This document shows, one piece after another, positions 43,689-54,904 of a DNA stretch of 64,000 nucleotides (the first letter of the stretch is position 1; the number at the start of each line of letters is the position of its first letter). The notes under the pieces were generated by a model. It did no database searches, had not been told where the DNA came from, and saw nothing but the letters and a program-made list of their open reading frames with translations. The stretch is from Halichondria panicea (Eukaryota; Porifera; Demospongiae; Suberitida; Halichondriidae), in NCBI RefSeq assembly GCF_963675165.1, contig NC_087381.1:1240001-1304000 (forward strand). Reading direction: 5' to 3'. The translations under genes were made by a program, and so were the position numbers.

Positions 43689-43893
43689 TGTGAGTAACAG
43701 TTTGGTGGTATTATTCTCTTGGCCTTTCTTTTGAGTTTACATGCTTCTTTTGGTAAAAGTATCACGTATTTCTGAACACAAATCCGTACATGTACATACT
43801 ACATGCATTGTTTTGTAAATAGAGCAGGCAAAAATACCCTGGGTCCTGAGTATAATTGGCATCGTCTTGTTTTTAAGTCCAAATTACAGTTAG

Positions 43894-44003
43894 AGATGAG
43901 TGGGAGGCTGCTCATTTTAGTATGCAGGTGTATTGTTATTAACTAAGAACCCCAAATAAGAATACACCTACATATACTAAAATGGGCAGCCTCCCACTCA
44001 TCT
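43894..44003. repeat. Fold-back element (copy 3 of 3)
   Basis: It is almost identical to 23791-23900. It belongs to duplicated module copy 3. Confidence 0.75.
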
Positions 44004-44439
44004 TGGCATCAGATGACTCAGAACATCGCATCAGCCTCTTAAGCGTGTTCAATTCAGTGTTCCTGCATGCATGCATGCTAGTAGTGCTCAGGCACTTTTA
44101 ACTGGCTACTTTATGTATCTATACACCTATGATGAAACGATCTGAAGTCAATGATGTCATGGGAATGTGGTACCTCTGACACGAAGGCAGTTCATTGGTT
44201 TAATAGAGATAGAATCATTACAAAAGTTATATTCTCAAGAATAGTTATTAGGAACTAAATGGCTCATAGTTTCTGCTATAAAGTGGGGTTCCAAATTATT
44301 GCTCTAAAGATTGTCATGCCAGGTAGGGTTCCGCTCTAAAGATTGTCATGCATATATGCCTGCCCTGTATTAATTATTGTTTTGCCAGTGTATATAGTGC
44401 AGACAGACATGTATAATTATGTTGAGTCAGGAATACATG

Positions 44440-44765
44440 TAGTTGGGCATGGCCCGATTGTCCCTGGTGGGAAGACGGGTTTCAAGCCAATCTGGGATTT
44501 GTCTTTGCTGCAACTATACTTGCAGCCCAATCAGATTGCAGCATTTCTAATGTGGTCTGTGTCACGTCCAGGCCAGTTGCGCAACCGCAAGCAAGGTACA
44601 ATTATTTAACACCCACTTCAGAATAAGAATATTCATACTACTAGTGATGTCACTTCCAGTTTTTTGTCACTGCTATCAGCGTGTTACATAATCCAGCAGC
44701 ACAAATCCTGACATAAGCTTGAAATCCCGATCTCCCTTCAGGGACGGCCGGGCCACGCCCAACTA
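44440..44765. mobile_element. Mutator-like MITE, 326 bp (copy 3 of 3)
   Basis: The ends are TAGTTGGGCATGGCCCGATT and GGGCCACGCCCAACTA, with a perfect 9-bp duplication GAATACATG (44431-44439 and 44766-44774). This copy fixes the boundaries of the family. Confidence 0.9.
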
Positions 44766-45039
44766 GAATACATGTTGAGCTGATATTACTATTAATTTTC
44801 AGTTTAAAAGAAGCCATTTAAAATTGTGCATGTGCTTAGCTTTTAATTTGGATGCCCTAATTGCATATTTGATGAGGTCAGATCTTTCTAAACTTTCCAA
44901 AAACAATCTGGACCACCAGCACTCATCAAGTTATGATCATTCAAATTTGAGATTACAGTACATTGTACATGTATATGCCTCACAAACGGCTGTACAGAAT
45001 ATTTATTAAGTTTCAGTTCTAGGATTTGATATGTCTATT

Positions 45040-46287
45040 TTAGCGTATGTACATCTCTATTATCTCAATAGGTGTCTCTTCATCATCAATGTCTTGATCA
45101 GAACAAAGCCTCAACTCGATATTATCTGTAGTTGGTTGAGGGAGTTGCTTGCAGAACCACGGTGGATTGTTGAACTCACAGCAAGTACTGGTACCCCCGC
45201 ATCCCTGACCATCCCAGAGTGGATCATCAGTGTAAAAGGTATTATGACGAAATGCTTGTCGACTTCCAGTTTCACAAAAGTAGTCTTGACCGATGAAGGG
45301 AGGTACAACTCCAGTGTAGGGGAGGTCAGGTTGTGTGCAGGGACAAACCTCGGCATCGGATTGAATTTCATCGATTGCATTAGCGAATGTCCAGATGTGC
45401 TGACGAGGCGACTGTCCATGGGTTAGGCTCACACCATCAACGTAAACATCATCAATAGATAAAGCTCTGTTATTGAAATATGGAGTGAAAGCATCCGGAG
45501 TACTACTTTGATATGCAATGATTCGACCACAAACGTTTGAGTACTCCACCCCATAAGTTGGAAAGATAGTGGAAGTACACACTGCTCGTCCTTCCATTCG
45601 GCCACAAGTACGCAATGGTGGTGTTGTCCTGGTTACCAGTCTCAATTCAGCTGGGCAGTTTTGGTTGAGATCGGTCATGTCGAGGTTGGCTACCCTCATC
45701 CATCCTCTTGCAGTGTTGCAGCTACAGCTTGTTCGATTCATGTCACAGTAGACCCGAGCACGAGAACTAGTGTGAGGGGCCATCCAGTATTCTCCAGATG
45801 GTCGGTCTTGAGAGATATCACTACAAGAGCTTGCTGGATTGTTGATTGTTCCAAGATTAAAAGACTCAATTGTGCTGGATTGGTTATTTATTTGTTCCCT
45901 CATTGACTGATCTTCCTGGTTTTTCAACTCTATATTGGTGTACACCAGTGCTGCCACAGCTACTAACAGAGACAGAACAAAAGCTACGACGGCAAAAATT
46001 GCAAACCACTTTTTAGCACATCCTTTCCTTTTTTTCTTTGTATTGCTCAGAACATTGGAGGTGGAATTACTTTCTGTTATATTCGTTTCTCCGCTTATTG
46101 CATAGGCTGTGTTAATTTTTGATGCGAACGTTTCTCTCCCATTGTTCTCAACGACACTGTAGCCATTATCTTGGGAGGAATATCTCTCATCTTGAGAAAT
46201 TTCGTCGTTATTGTAAGCAGTGTCTTGTGTTTCTTTTTCTCTTCTGTTGCTAGCATGCACAATATTGTAGGCAGTGTTTGGTTCCAT
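45040..46287 (-). CDS. Short-type receptor, intact, 415 aa
   Basis: This is an intact single-exon gene. The tail has NTAYNI, DTAYNN, DNGYSVVEN and NTAYAI, with the single juxtamembrane Cys in KGCAKKW. The helix lies at about 95-117, followed by a short stalk (EDQSMREQINNQSS). The ectodomain starts NNPASSCSDI and follows the family cysteine pattern, ending IEIIEMYIR. Two substitutions stand out against all other copies: GGWMRV is RGWMRV, and SPVQVYCDM is RARVYCDM. They could be function-changing or early decay. It is the intact counterpart of the deleted copy at 24910. The conserved leader precedes the ATG. Confidence 0.82.
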   Translation of the reverse strand: MEPNTAYNIVHASNRREKETQDTAYNNDEISQDERYSSQDNGYSVVENNGRETFASKINTAYAISGETNITESNSTSNVLSNTKKKRKGCAKKWFAIFAVVAFVLSLLVAVAALVYTNIELKNQEDQSMREQINNQSSTIESFNLGTINNPASSCSDISQDRPSGEYWMAPHTSSRARVYCDMNRTSCSCNTARGWMRVANLDMTDLNQNCPAELRLVTRTTPPLRTCGRMEGRAVCTSTIFPTYGVEYSNVCGRIIAYQSSTPDAFTPYFNNRALSIDDVYVDGVSLTHGQSPRQHIWTFANAIDEIQSDAEVCPCTQPDLPYTGVVPPFIGQDYFCETGSRQAFRHNTFYTDDPLWDGQGCGGTSTCCEFNNPPWFCKQLPQPTTDNIELRLCSDQDIDDEETPIEIIEMYIR

Positions 46288-46662
46288 AATTCACTGTTGA
46301 AACTCTACTACTGGCTTGAAATATAGAGGCTGTTACTGTATAGACTTATTGTAGTTGCTGTGTTATACAGTGCAACATGCCCTCGGTGCATTTCCCTTCT
46401 AGGTTTGTCTAATTGATATCTCCTTATTCAGTATGTGTTTAAGTTATCAATGCCAACAGTTACAGGAGAATTGTGGGAGGCTTGTGGTATAATTTATGGT
46501 GATTCTACCACTCATATGTTAATTTGTTCAGACCCCTTGCTCATTTTGGCACCTATAACACACCATAATATGCAATGTTTGTAAACAGAGCAGAACGATT
46601 TGATTCCTCATATCGCCATAATTATGATAGAGAGAGAGTATCAAATATAGGCGTACTGTGGT

Positions 46663-46891
46663 ATCAGATGTATGCAGAGAGTAACGTGACTTCCTGTATC
46701 TGTCACAAGCTTGGAATTTGCACACTGACCAATCCAAGCGTGAGTGATGTAATCTATCAAGAAAGTAGATTACATCACCCACACTTAGATTAGTTGATAG
46801 ATTACATCACCCACGCTTGGATTGGTCAGTGTGCAAATTCCAAGCTTGTGACAGATACAGGAAGTCAGGTTACTCTCCGCTTACATCTGAT
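46663..46891. repeat. Fold-back element, 229 bp
   Basis: The outer arms ATCAGATGTATGCAGAGAGT and the complement run inward through CAAGCTTGGAATTTGCACAC and CCAATCCAAGCGTG. The centre repeats TAGATTACATCACCCAC. A one-and-a-half-arm relative lies at about 25693-25837, joined directly to a receptor N-terminal fragment. Confidence 0.75.
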
Positions 46892-47066
46892 GTACAATAG
46901 TAGATTATGCTCAAGACGATTGTTACCTTTCTTTTATGCTCAAGTCCACAGCCTAGTCAAATTGCCTATTATTCTTTTCATGTTTAATTGCAAAATACGT
47001 ATAATTTATACAGAATTTGTGTTATGTTGGTATTTAATGTGTTTAGTTCTATGATTGACTAAGTGT

Positions 47067-48327
47067 TCAGCGTATGTACATCTCAACTATCTCAATGGGT
47101 GTGTCTTCATTACTAATACGCTCATTTCCACAAAGCCTCAACTCTATATCGTCTGTAGTCGGTTGAGGGAGTTGCTTGCAGAACCACGGTGGGTTGTTGA
47201 ACTCACAGCAAGTACTGTTACCCCCGCATCCCTGACCATCCCAGAGTGGGTCATCATGATAGAAGGTATTATATCTAAATTTCTCTCTGCTTCCAGTTTC
47301 ACAGAAGTAGTCTTGACCGATGAAGGGAGGTACAATTCCAGTGTAGGTGAGGTCAGGTCGTCTTGTGCAGGGACATGCATAACCAGTGGATTGAGTTTCA
47401 TCGACTGCATTAGCAAATGTCCAGATATGGTGACGAGGCGACTGTCCATGGGTTAGGCTCACACCATCAACGTAAACATCATCAATAGATAAAGCTCTGT
47501 TGTAGAAATATGGAGCAAAAGCATCCGGTGAAGCAATTTGATATGCAATGATTCGACCACAAATTTTTAAATACTCCACCCCATACGTTGAATAGGTAGT
47601 GGACACACATCGTGCTGGTTCTTCTATTCGGCCACAAGTACGTAATGGTGCTGTTTTCCTGTTCATTAATCTGAGTTGGACTGGGCAGTTTTGGTTGGGA
47701 TTGGTCATGTCAAGGTTGGCTACCCTCATCCATCCTCCTGCAGTGTTGCAGCTACAGCTTGTTCGGTCCATGTCACAGTAGACCTGAACACGAGAGCTAG
47801 TGTCAGTGGCAATCCAGTATTGTCCAGATGGTCGGTCTTGAGAGATGTCACTACAAGAGCTAGCTGGGTTGTTGATTGTTCCAAGATTAAAAGGCTCAAT
47901 TGTGCTGGATTGGTTATTTAGTTGTTTTGTCATTGACTGATTATCCTGGTTCTTCAACACTATGTTGGTGTACACCAGTGCTGCCACAGCTACTAACAGA
48001 GACAAAAAAGCAACAACTAGGACAGTAAAGATTGCAAACCACTTCTTAGTACATCCATTTTTAGCACATCTTAGACTTTTTTTGTTTGTATTGCTCAGAA
48101 CGTTGGAGGTGGAATTAGTTTCTGTTGTAAACACTTCTCTGTTTATTGCATAGGCTGTGTTATTTTTCAATGCAAACGTTTCTCTCCCATTGTTCTCAAC
48201 CATAGTATAGCCATTATCTTGGGTAGAATAGATAATTATTGTAAGCAGTATTTTCTTTCAATGCAATGGCTTGTGTTTCTCTTCTCTTGCTGGAGTGCGC
48301 AACTTTGTAGGCAGTGTTTAGCTCCAT
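47067..48327 (-). CDS. Short-type receptor, N-terminal frameshift; intact from ATG at 48203
   Basis: The family ATG (48327) is followed by MELNTAYKVAHSS ... NTAYN and then a 4-base gain near 48231-48237 that runs into a stop. An ATG at 48203 restores a 378-codon frame beginning MVENNGRETF. From there the NTAYAI motif, Cys-containing juxtamembrane piece, helix, short stalk (NQSMTKQLNNQSS) and entire 16-Cys ectodomain are unbroken (end IEIVEMYIR). The protein would lose the first three tyrosine motifs but still be a type II membrane protein. This could be a functional short-tailed form, a pseudogene, or a sequencing error. Confidence 0.7.
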
Positions 48328-48329
48328 AA

Positions 48330-50300
48330 TTCACCGTTGAAACTCTACCACTGACTTGAAATAGAGAGGCTGTTACTGTGCATGCATGGGGTTCATGTAG
48401 TTCCCATGTTTTATACTAAGTGGTGCAGCACTCGGTAAATATTTCCCTTTCAGATTTGTCTAATGCAGCATCGATGAGTTACAGGTTGTTGTGTAACTTG
48501 TTACAAGAGAAGTGTGCATGGGAGGCTTGCATGATGATTCTACTGCTTGCTTGTTTGTTCTGACTGCTTGCATGATGATTCATTCATTTGGCACTGCATG
48601 CGCATGATAACACAACACCTTGTACCATGGTTTCGAATTCACCAAAGATCGGTTTTAATTACATGCATATAATTATTATACCATGGCTGTCACAATAATG
48701 CTCTTCTTGCAGAAACTTCGATATTTGCTGTGTATACATTCCTGTACTTTTATAGGAAGTTTTGTAGGGTGTATGCATGTGGATGGTGCTTAGAACACAA
48801 CACACTTAGCCAAGACTAGGTTTTAATCGTTGTGCCGCCAAGTGCATTAGGTAACTGAGAGTCCATCTAAGTGCACCAGATTAAAATATGCGATTTTGGC
48901 TAGCTAGTTCTCAGTAAAGGATTTAGTGCTGTCACATTGATCTCTATAGTTATACAACTTGACCAGTTTTCTACCTGGCTGCTTTTGAATCCATTTCATT
49001 CAATGTCTCAATTTGTTTGTATTTTTCATGAGAACAGTAAGATTCAGCTGTGCGCTCAAATGAATCTCGGCTAGCTAAGTATGGTTTCATTCCAGTGGTA
49101 TCTCCCTATATTCAGTAAGTGTTCGTGTCATTTGATACCAACAGTTACAAGTTGTGGTATAAGAGAATGGTGGGAGGCTTGTGTGATGATTCTACCACTT
49201 GCATGTTTGTTCTGACCCCTTGAATGATGATTCTTTCATTTAGTCACTGTTCCTACCATATTTAGTTGTTTGACAGAATTATTACATGTGTGGCAATGTT
49301 CGTACACAGAGTATGATGATTGGATATTAATTGCTTGTAGTAACATCTTCTCATTTGCTCTGATTATAATTATTACAGCAATTGCAGCACTAAGGTCTGA
49401 GACTAGTCTTCTTAATGTTGCCAACACTTTGTATAGTTTACTCAAATTAAAAAAGCACTTCTATCTATCTATCTACCGTATATATAGCGGGTAAGTTCTG
49501 ATTAGTTAGTACATGGATATTATTTTTGGGGTTGCTGTTTGCAATGCATGTAAAAGTGGTCAATAATCTCTTCTCTTTTGGTGGGAGGTGGGGAACTTTA
49601 CAGAAAGTTCAAATTTGTGTATGTCATATAATGGCACTGCTATACTCCTTTGATCTCAGAGATCAAAAGGCAACAAGTATAAGAGAAGTATGAATTTACT
49701 AACAAATTAAGACTGATAAAATTAATAGGCATGCTTTTCTTGATTATTATAATTATACCAGGTAACCATTATCTTAGCTTTTAGCCTTGATTCCAATTCA
49801 CTTGGATTACTTAACTGTATGGTGTTTACTGTTTACTCATAAAAAAGTTGCGAGCTTTCAGCAAAACTATAAGTTCATTGCATGCTTAAGATAGTTTCAT
49901 TGCTAGTTTGTGTGTTACATGCAGTAGATACATTTCAATGGAACCAAAAACGTACATTGAAAACCTAGTTTGTGGCAGTCAGCACTGGCCAGTATATGGA
50001 ATAGCGAGTGGCCGTACTTCAGAGAGCTGGAATAGCGACAGTCTACTGCATATATGCTTTATAGAGGTGGTAAGCTCCAAGAAGCAATTTTGAAGTACAT
50101 GGGAAGTACATGAGAAAAGTGCCTCAGAGCAGGTATACTATGGGACTTAGTGTACCTTCAACTTACTTATATAATTATACCTAGTGTTCTGTTGCCAAGT
50201 AATTTATTGTAGTCAAGTATCGAGGGCAAGGTTTGAGCATGCACACTAGTCTAAATGAGTTAGACACTATGTGATTTAGAAGCCCTCAGCCACTTTAGTA
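48330..50300. repeat. Duplicated non-coding flank
   Basis: It is composed of segments shared with 18781-19937 (inverse), 36200-37215 (direct) and 38316-38580 (direct). A variant of the GTTAGACACT palindrome lies at about 50260-50388. No gene is present. Confidence 0.6.
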
Positions 50301-50951
50301 CCCTCGCTACGCTCGGGTTACTAAATCAGCCCTTGCGCTTCTAAATTCCATAGACACCTCCAAAACAGTGTCTAACTATTATATAGTTGATGTTGTACTA
50401 TGAATTGTACTCTATGCAAGATGGTTTCTTGCTATGCTTGCATGTGTCAGTTTGTATTTAATATGAGAAATGTAAAGCAATAATTATGCTAGCTAAAAAG
50501 TATAGCATGTGATCTTGGTGACTTAATATTGCAATAACTAATACGTACAGAACATGCGTTAGTTGAGTGTTTAATGTTTATAATAAGTATTTTCAGCGTA
50601 TGTACATCTCAACTATCTCAATGGGTGTGTCTTCATTGCTAATAAACTCATCACCACAAAGCCTCAACTCGATATCGTCTGTAGTTGGTTGAGGGAGTTG
50701 CTTGCAGAACCATGGTGGATTGTTGAACTCACAGCAAGTACTGGTACCCCCGCATCCCTGACTGTCCTATCATCAGAATAATAGACGATACGCTTACTAC
50801 GAATAATGAACAGTCGGCTTCCAGTTTCACAGAAGTAGTCTTGACTGATGAAGGGAGGTACAACTCCAGTGTAGGTGAGGTCAGGTCTTGTGCAGGGACA
50901 TCCCTGTCTATTGGATTGAGTTTCATCATGTGCACCAGCAAATGTCCAGAT

Positions 50952-52504
50952 TTTTTTATTTTTTTTTATTTTTTTTTTTATTAAAGATTTAGCAATTAAT
51001 TGCAAGGATACACAAATAGCTACAAAGCTAGGGTGAAGTGAGTCCTATAACATACGTTTTAATAGTTACAACATGTCAACTAAATGTGAATACAGATGTG
51101 ACTTAAATGAACTTATACTAGTACAGTCTACTAAAGTAAAGTCCTTGTGGCTAACCAGCCTATTCCATATTGTGATTGCATGCGGAAAAAATGAGAATTT
51201 GTAAAAGAATGTTCTACATTGGTAGTAGCCTCGATCCCAGGCCGAGTTTTCGCTTTTATAACGGTTAGGCGAACAACTGGGCCTGGTACTAGTTGTCTGC
51301 GCATGCGTCAGTCGTTCGTCAGATTCTGACGAATGGATATTCTCGTTCACTTTCGTGACATTTATATTCGTGTACTATCGTGTACTAGAAGTCAGTTCCC
51401 GTTTTATCATTATTGGAATCGATTGGAATGGCTCTTAGCTGAAGCTTCTCTCTTCTCTGAAGCTTATTCTGAAGACTGAACAACAAGTGAAGAGGTATAA
51501 AGCTTTGTCAAGCTTGTTAAGGTCAGATATTTTTGTGTGGGCCCTATGGCCGGCTATGCTATCAAGTCTTGTTCATGTTTGGCAAGAATGTAGGTAGACT
51601 ATAGTTTCATCATTAATATGGTGGATCAAGTGAAGAGTGTGAGCTAGAGAACTTGGTGCTGCCATCATCAGCTCGTCGACAATGACACTATAACCGAGAA
51701 ATTTAATATGTATAGATCTACACGTATTTAAAATGTCTACTTCTCTGTACAGGAGCAATGGCTAATATCCAGCTATCCCAACAGTGCTCCTCTTGGCTAT
51801 ACTAACGGACGAGACTGGACAGTTTGAGGTAAGGGTTTAACCGTCTTTGGTTTCTTTTAATATTGTCCTATACTCACAGACACAGGACTGGAGTATGACC
51901 TGCTCATTCGAGCGTTGCTGGGTAGCTCAGAGACATCAAGAGAATCTACGTTTTCTCAAGCAATGAGTTACGAGTTGGGGCCTAGAATCAGAGAAGTCCA
52001 GCAGCCTGCTAAATCTTTTTGAAACGTAATTTGAAGGCATTCAATCATCCTGAAGTTGCCCTGGGTCACTGTAATTGTGCTGCAGCACAACTGGCAACTC
52101 CCCAGGCCTTTTTGAAGCAGCTCCCTATGTCCATCTTTTGTGTACTCACTCTGTGCATTTTCTGTGTACAAATTTCTATTATTGATTTATTAAATATTTT
52201 TGCCGACCACAAATATACAATGAAAATTTGACGCATGTGCAGACAACTAGTACCAGGCCCAGTTGTTCGCCTAACCGTTATAAAAGCGAAAACTCGGCCT
52301 GGGATCGAGGCTACATTGGTAGGGGACCAGAGTAAAACAGTTAACAGTTCTACTACTGTACGTCATATTTCTCTTGGTTGCTGGGTTGTTTGGGAAGTCA
52401 GTTAGATTGTGTAGTATTTTGAAAAGGTGGCATAGCACCGCAGCAAGGCGCCTCAGCTGCAGAGAAGGAAGCCTGGTCAAGGTGAGCAATTCTTCACTTT
52501 TCAA
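50952..52504 (-). mobile_element. 5'-truncated LINE (non-LTR) insertion, itself interrupted
   Basis: On the minus strand, once the Mutator-like element (51226-52313) and one 9-bp duplication are removed, the reading frame is continuous. It runs LPSLQLRRLAAVLCHLFKIL, then NCFTLVPYQCRTFFYKFSFF, then PHAITIWNRL and SFKSHLYSHL, then stop at 51066. The YKxSFFP...WN.L...FKSHL pattern is the usual C-terminal end of non-LTR reverse transcriptase ORFs. The 3' end is an A-rich tract (T-rich at 50951-50982 on the plus strand). Only about 460 bp of the LINE are present. Target duplications are at most one or two bases, so the insertion mechanism is unclear. Confidence 0.8.
51226..52313. mobile_element. 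Mutator-like element, 1088 bp, with exon-like interior
   Basis: TIRs of about 80 bp begin TAGCCTCGATCCCAGGCCGA, the same family as 21678-22534. A perfect 9-bp duplication CATTGGTAG lies at 51217-51225 and 52314-52322. The interior has a coding-like stretch (LLAILTDETGQFE) ending near a GTAAGG donor at about 51830, and a second after a CACAG acceptor (about 51889) reading GLEYDLLIRALLGSSETSRE and ELGPRIREVQQPAKSF. This looks like captured spliced host sequence rather than transposase. The same interior is found in reverse at 60180-60580. Confidence 0.85.
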
Positions 52505-53410
52505 ATGTGCTGACAAGGCGACTGACCATAGGTTAAGCTCACACCATCAACGTAAACATCATCAATAGATAAAGATCTGTTGGAGAAATATGGTGTAAAA
52601 GCATCCGGAGTACTACTTTGATATGCATTGACTCGACCACAAACTTTTGAATATTCAACCCCATAATGTTGAAAAGGTAATAGACACACATCCTGCTTGT
52701 CCTTCCACTCGGCCACAAGTACGCAATGGTGGTTCTGTCCTGGTTACCAGTCTCAATCCCTCTGGGCATTTTTGGTTGGGATTGGTCATGTCAAGGTTGG
52801 CTACCCTCATCCATCCTCCTGCAGTGTTGCAGCTACAGCTTGTTTGATTCATGTCACAGTAGACCTGAACAGGAGAACTAGTACGGTCAGTGGCAATCCA
52901 GTACTCTCCAGATGGTCGGTCTTGAGGGATGTCACTGCAAGAGTTTGCCGGGTTGTTGATTGTTCCAAGATTAAAAGGCTCAATTGTGCTGGATTGATTA
53001 TTTAGTTGTTCCGTCATTGACTGATCTTCCTGGTTCTTTAACTCTATATTAGTGTACACCAGTGCTGCCATAGCTACTAACAGAGACAAAAAAGCAACAG
53101 CTAGGATGGCAAGGGTTGCAAACCACTTCTTATCACATTTATTTTTAGCACATCCTAATTGCCTTTTTTTGTTTGTATTGCTCAGAACGTCGGAGGTAGC
53201 ATTAGTTTCTGTTGTAAACACTTCTCTGTTTATTGCATAGGCGGTGTTATTTTTCGATGCAAATGTTTCTCTCCCATTGTTCTCAACCAGAGTGTAGCCA
53301 TTATCTTGGGTAGAATAGTTATTGTAAGCAGTGTTTCCTTGCAATGCAATGGCTTGTGTTTCTCTTCTCTTGCTGGAGTGCGCAACTTTGTAGGCAGTGT
53401 TTAGCTCCAT

Positions 53411-54900
53411 AATTCACTGTTGAAACACTACCACTGACTTGAAACAGAGAGGCTGTTACTATGCATGAGGTTAATGTCTAGTTCCCGTGTTTTATACTAA
53501 GTGCAGCACTCGGTAAATATTTCCTTTCCAGATTTTCTAATGCATCAATGAGTTACAGGTTGTTTTGTAACTTGTTTACTAGACTGAGAAGTGTGCATGG
53601 GAGGCTTGCATGATGATTCTACTGCTTGCTTGTTTGTTCTAACTGCTTGCATGATGATTCATTCATTTTACACTGCATGCACATGATAACACAACACCTT
53701 GTATCATACTTTCACCAAAAATCAACGTTTTTAGTATGTGCATATAATTATAATACCTTGGCTGTCATAATAATGCTCTTCTTGCAGAAACTTTGATATT
53801 TGCTGTGTATACATTCCTGTGCTTTTATAGGAAGTTTTGTAGGGTGTATGCATGTGGATGGTGCTTAGAACAAAACATTTCTTGGTGATCTAAAGCGTGC
53901 TCAATGCAATAATGTGAACAAAAAATTAATGATTGAATAAGTGTTTCAGTGTATGTACATAATTATCAACTATCCACTAATGACCTCAGCAGAAAGTAAT
54001 TTAGTAATTCGCGTTCCGGGCTTCAACAACGAAAACAATGAAATTTTTACTCCCCTAAAAATTACCTGCTATATTACGGTATATGCTTTAGAGGTGATAA
54101 GCTCCAAGCAGAAATAATGTAATGGTATGCCAGTTAACCACATAATTATATATAATTATTGTAGCATGCATTAATGAAGTTAATGACAGAACTTCCAGGG
54201 CATTTTCAACACAAATAGACTTTATAGATTCGTTTCTTATTTCTCTCTTTATTTGGTAAGTACTTACAGGTTATAATTATGTTATAAGAGAAGGCTTCAA
54301 CAGCCAATGTGTCCTAAGGTACATGAATGTACACCCTAGCAGGGTACATGGGATTTGTACCCTGGAGTATCCTGAGAGTTTCAATGGATATTCCTTAGTA
54401 TCAGAGCACATCATGGTACAAATAACTATAGCTGCAAAATCCGGCATAGTCTTGTTCTTTTTTGCAGGTCTGCATCGTGGATTGAATTGTTGCTAGGGGG
54501 AGGTTCTTTTATAGTGCTGCGGTCAACGTGGTATAAGTCAGATATGCCACACCTACTCAGAGGATATGCACCCCATATATTCTCCTCTTAGGTGTGGTAT
54601 ATCCTATACTTAGTCATTTGTTATCGTCATTTGTCATATAATTATTGTATCTTACATACCAATGTTGCGGTTAATTATAATAATTATGTGATACGTACAT
54701 GACTCCATTGCTAACAGAAAGAGAACATTACTACACTGACTCTGTCAGAACTATAATGTGCATTAATGTATATAATTATGTGTAACTAATTATTCAATAA
54801 TAGCTAAAAGTTATGATTGATAAAATCAAAAAATGGTGCATGTACCCGGGTCTCGGCTCTAATACTGTCTATTTGCATTTAATTGTCTTGCATGAGCGTG
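53411..54900. repeat. Repeat-rich spacer
   Basis: 53411-53880 copies the upstream flank of the short-type genes (inverse of 19440-19930). 53990-54430 is the inverse of 18015-18680. A small palindrome around 54535-54605 (ATGCCACACCTACTCAGAGG and an inexact inverse) is also present. No gene is seen. Confidence 0.5.
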
Positions 54901-54904
54901 TAAT

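Larger units (their letters stand above)
50593..53410 (-). pseudogene. Short-type receptor pseudogene split by a nested insertion
   Basis: The N-terminal half is at 53410-52505: tail with NTAYKV, NTAYNN, DNGYTLVEN and NTAYAI, helix, stalk, and ectodomain to RTCGR. A one-base gain near 52661-52667 shifts the frame at YSTYG, and the sequence then runs SKVCGR to YVDGVSLTYG. The C-terminal half is at 50951-50593 (IWTFAGAHDETQS, CPCTRPD, YFCETGS ... EMYIR), with a 7-base net loss near 50768 after SDD. Between the halves lies the LINE remnant at 50952-52504. Three independent lesions make this a clear pseudogene. Confidence 0.9.
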
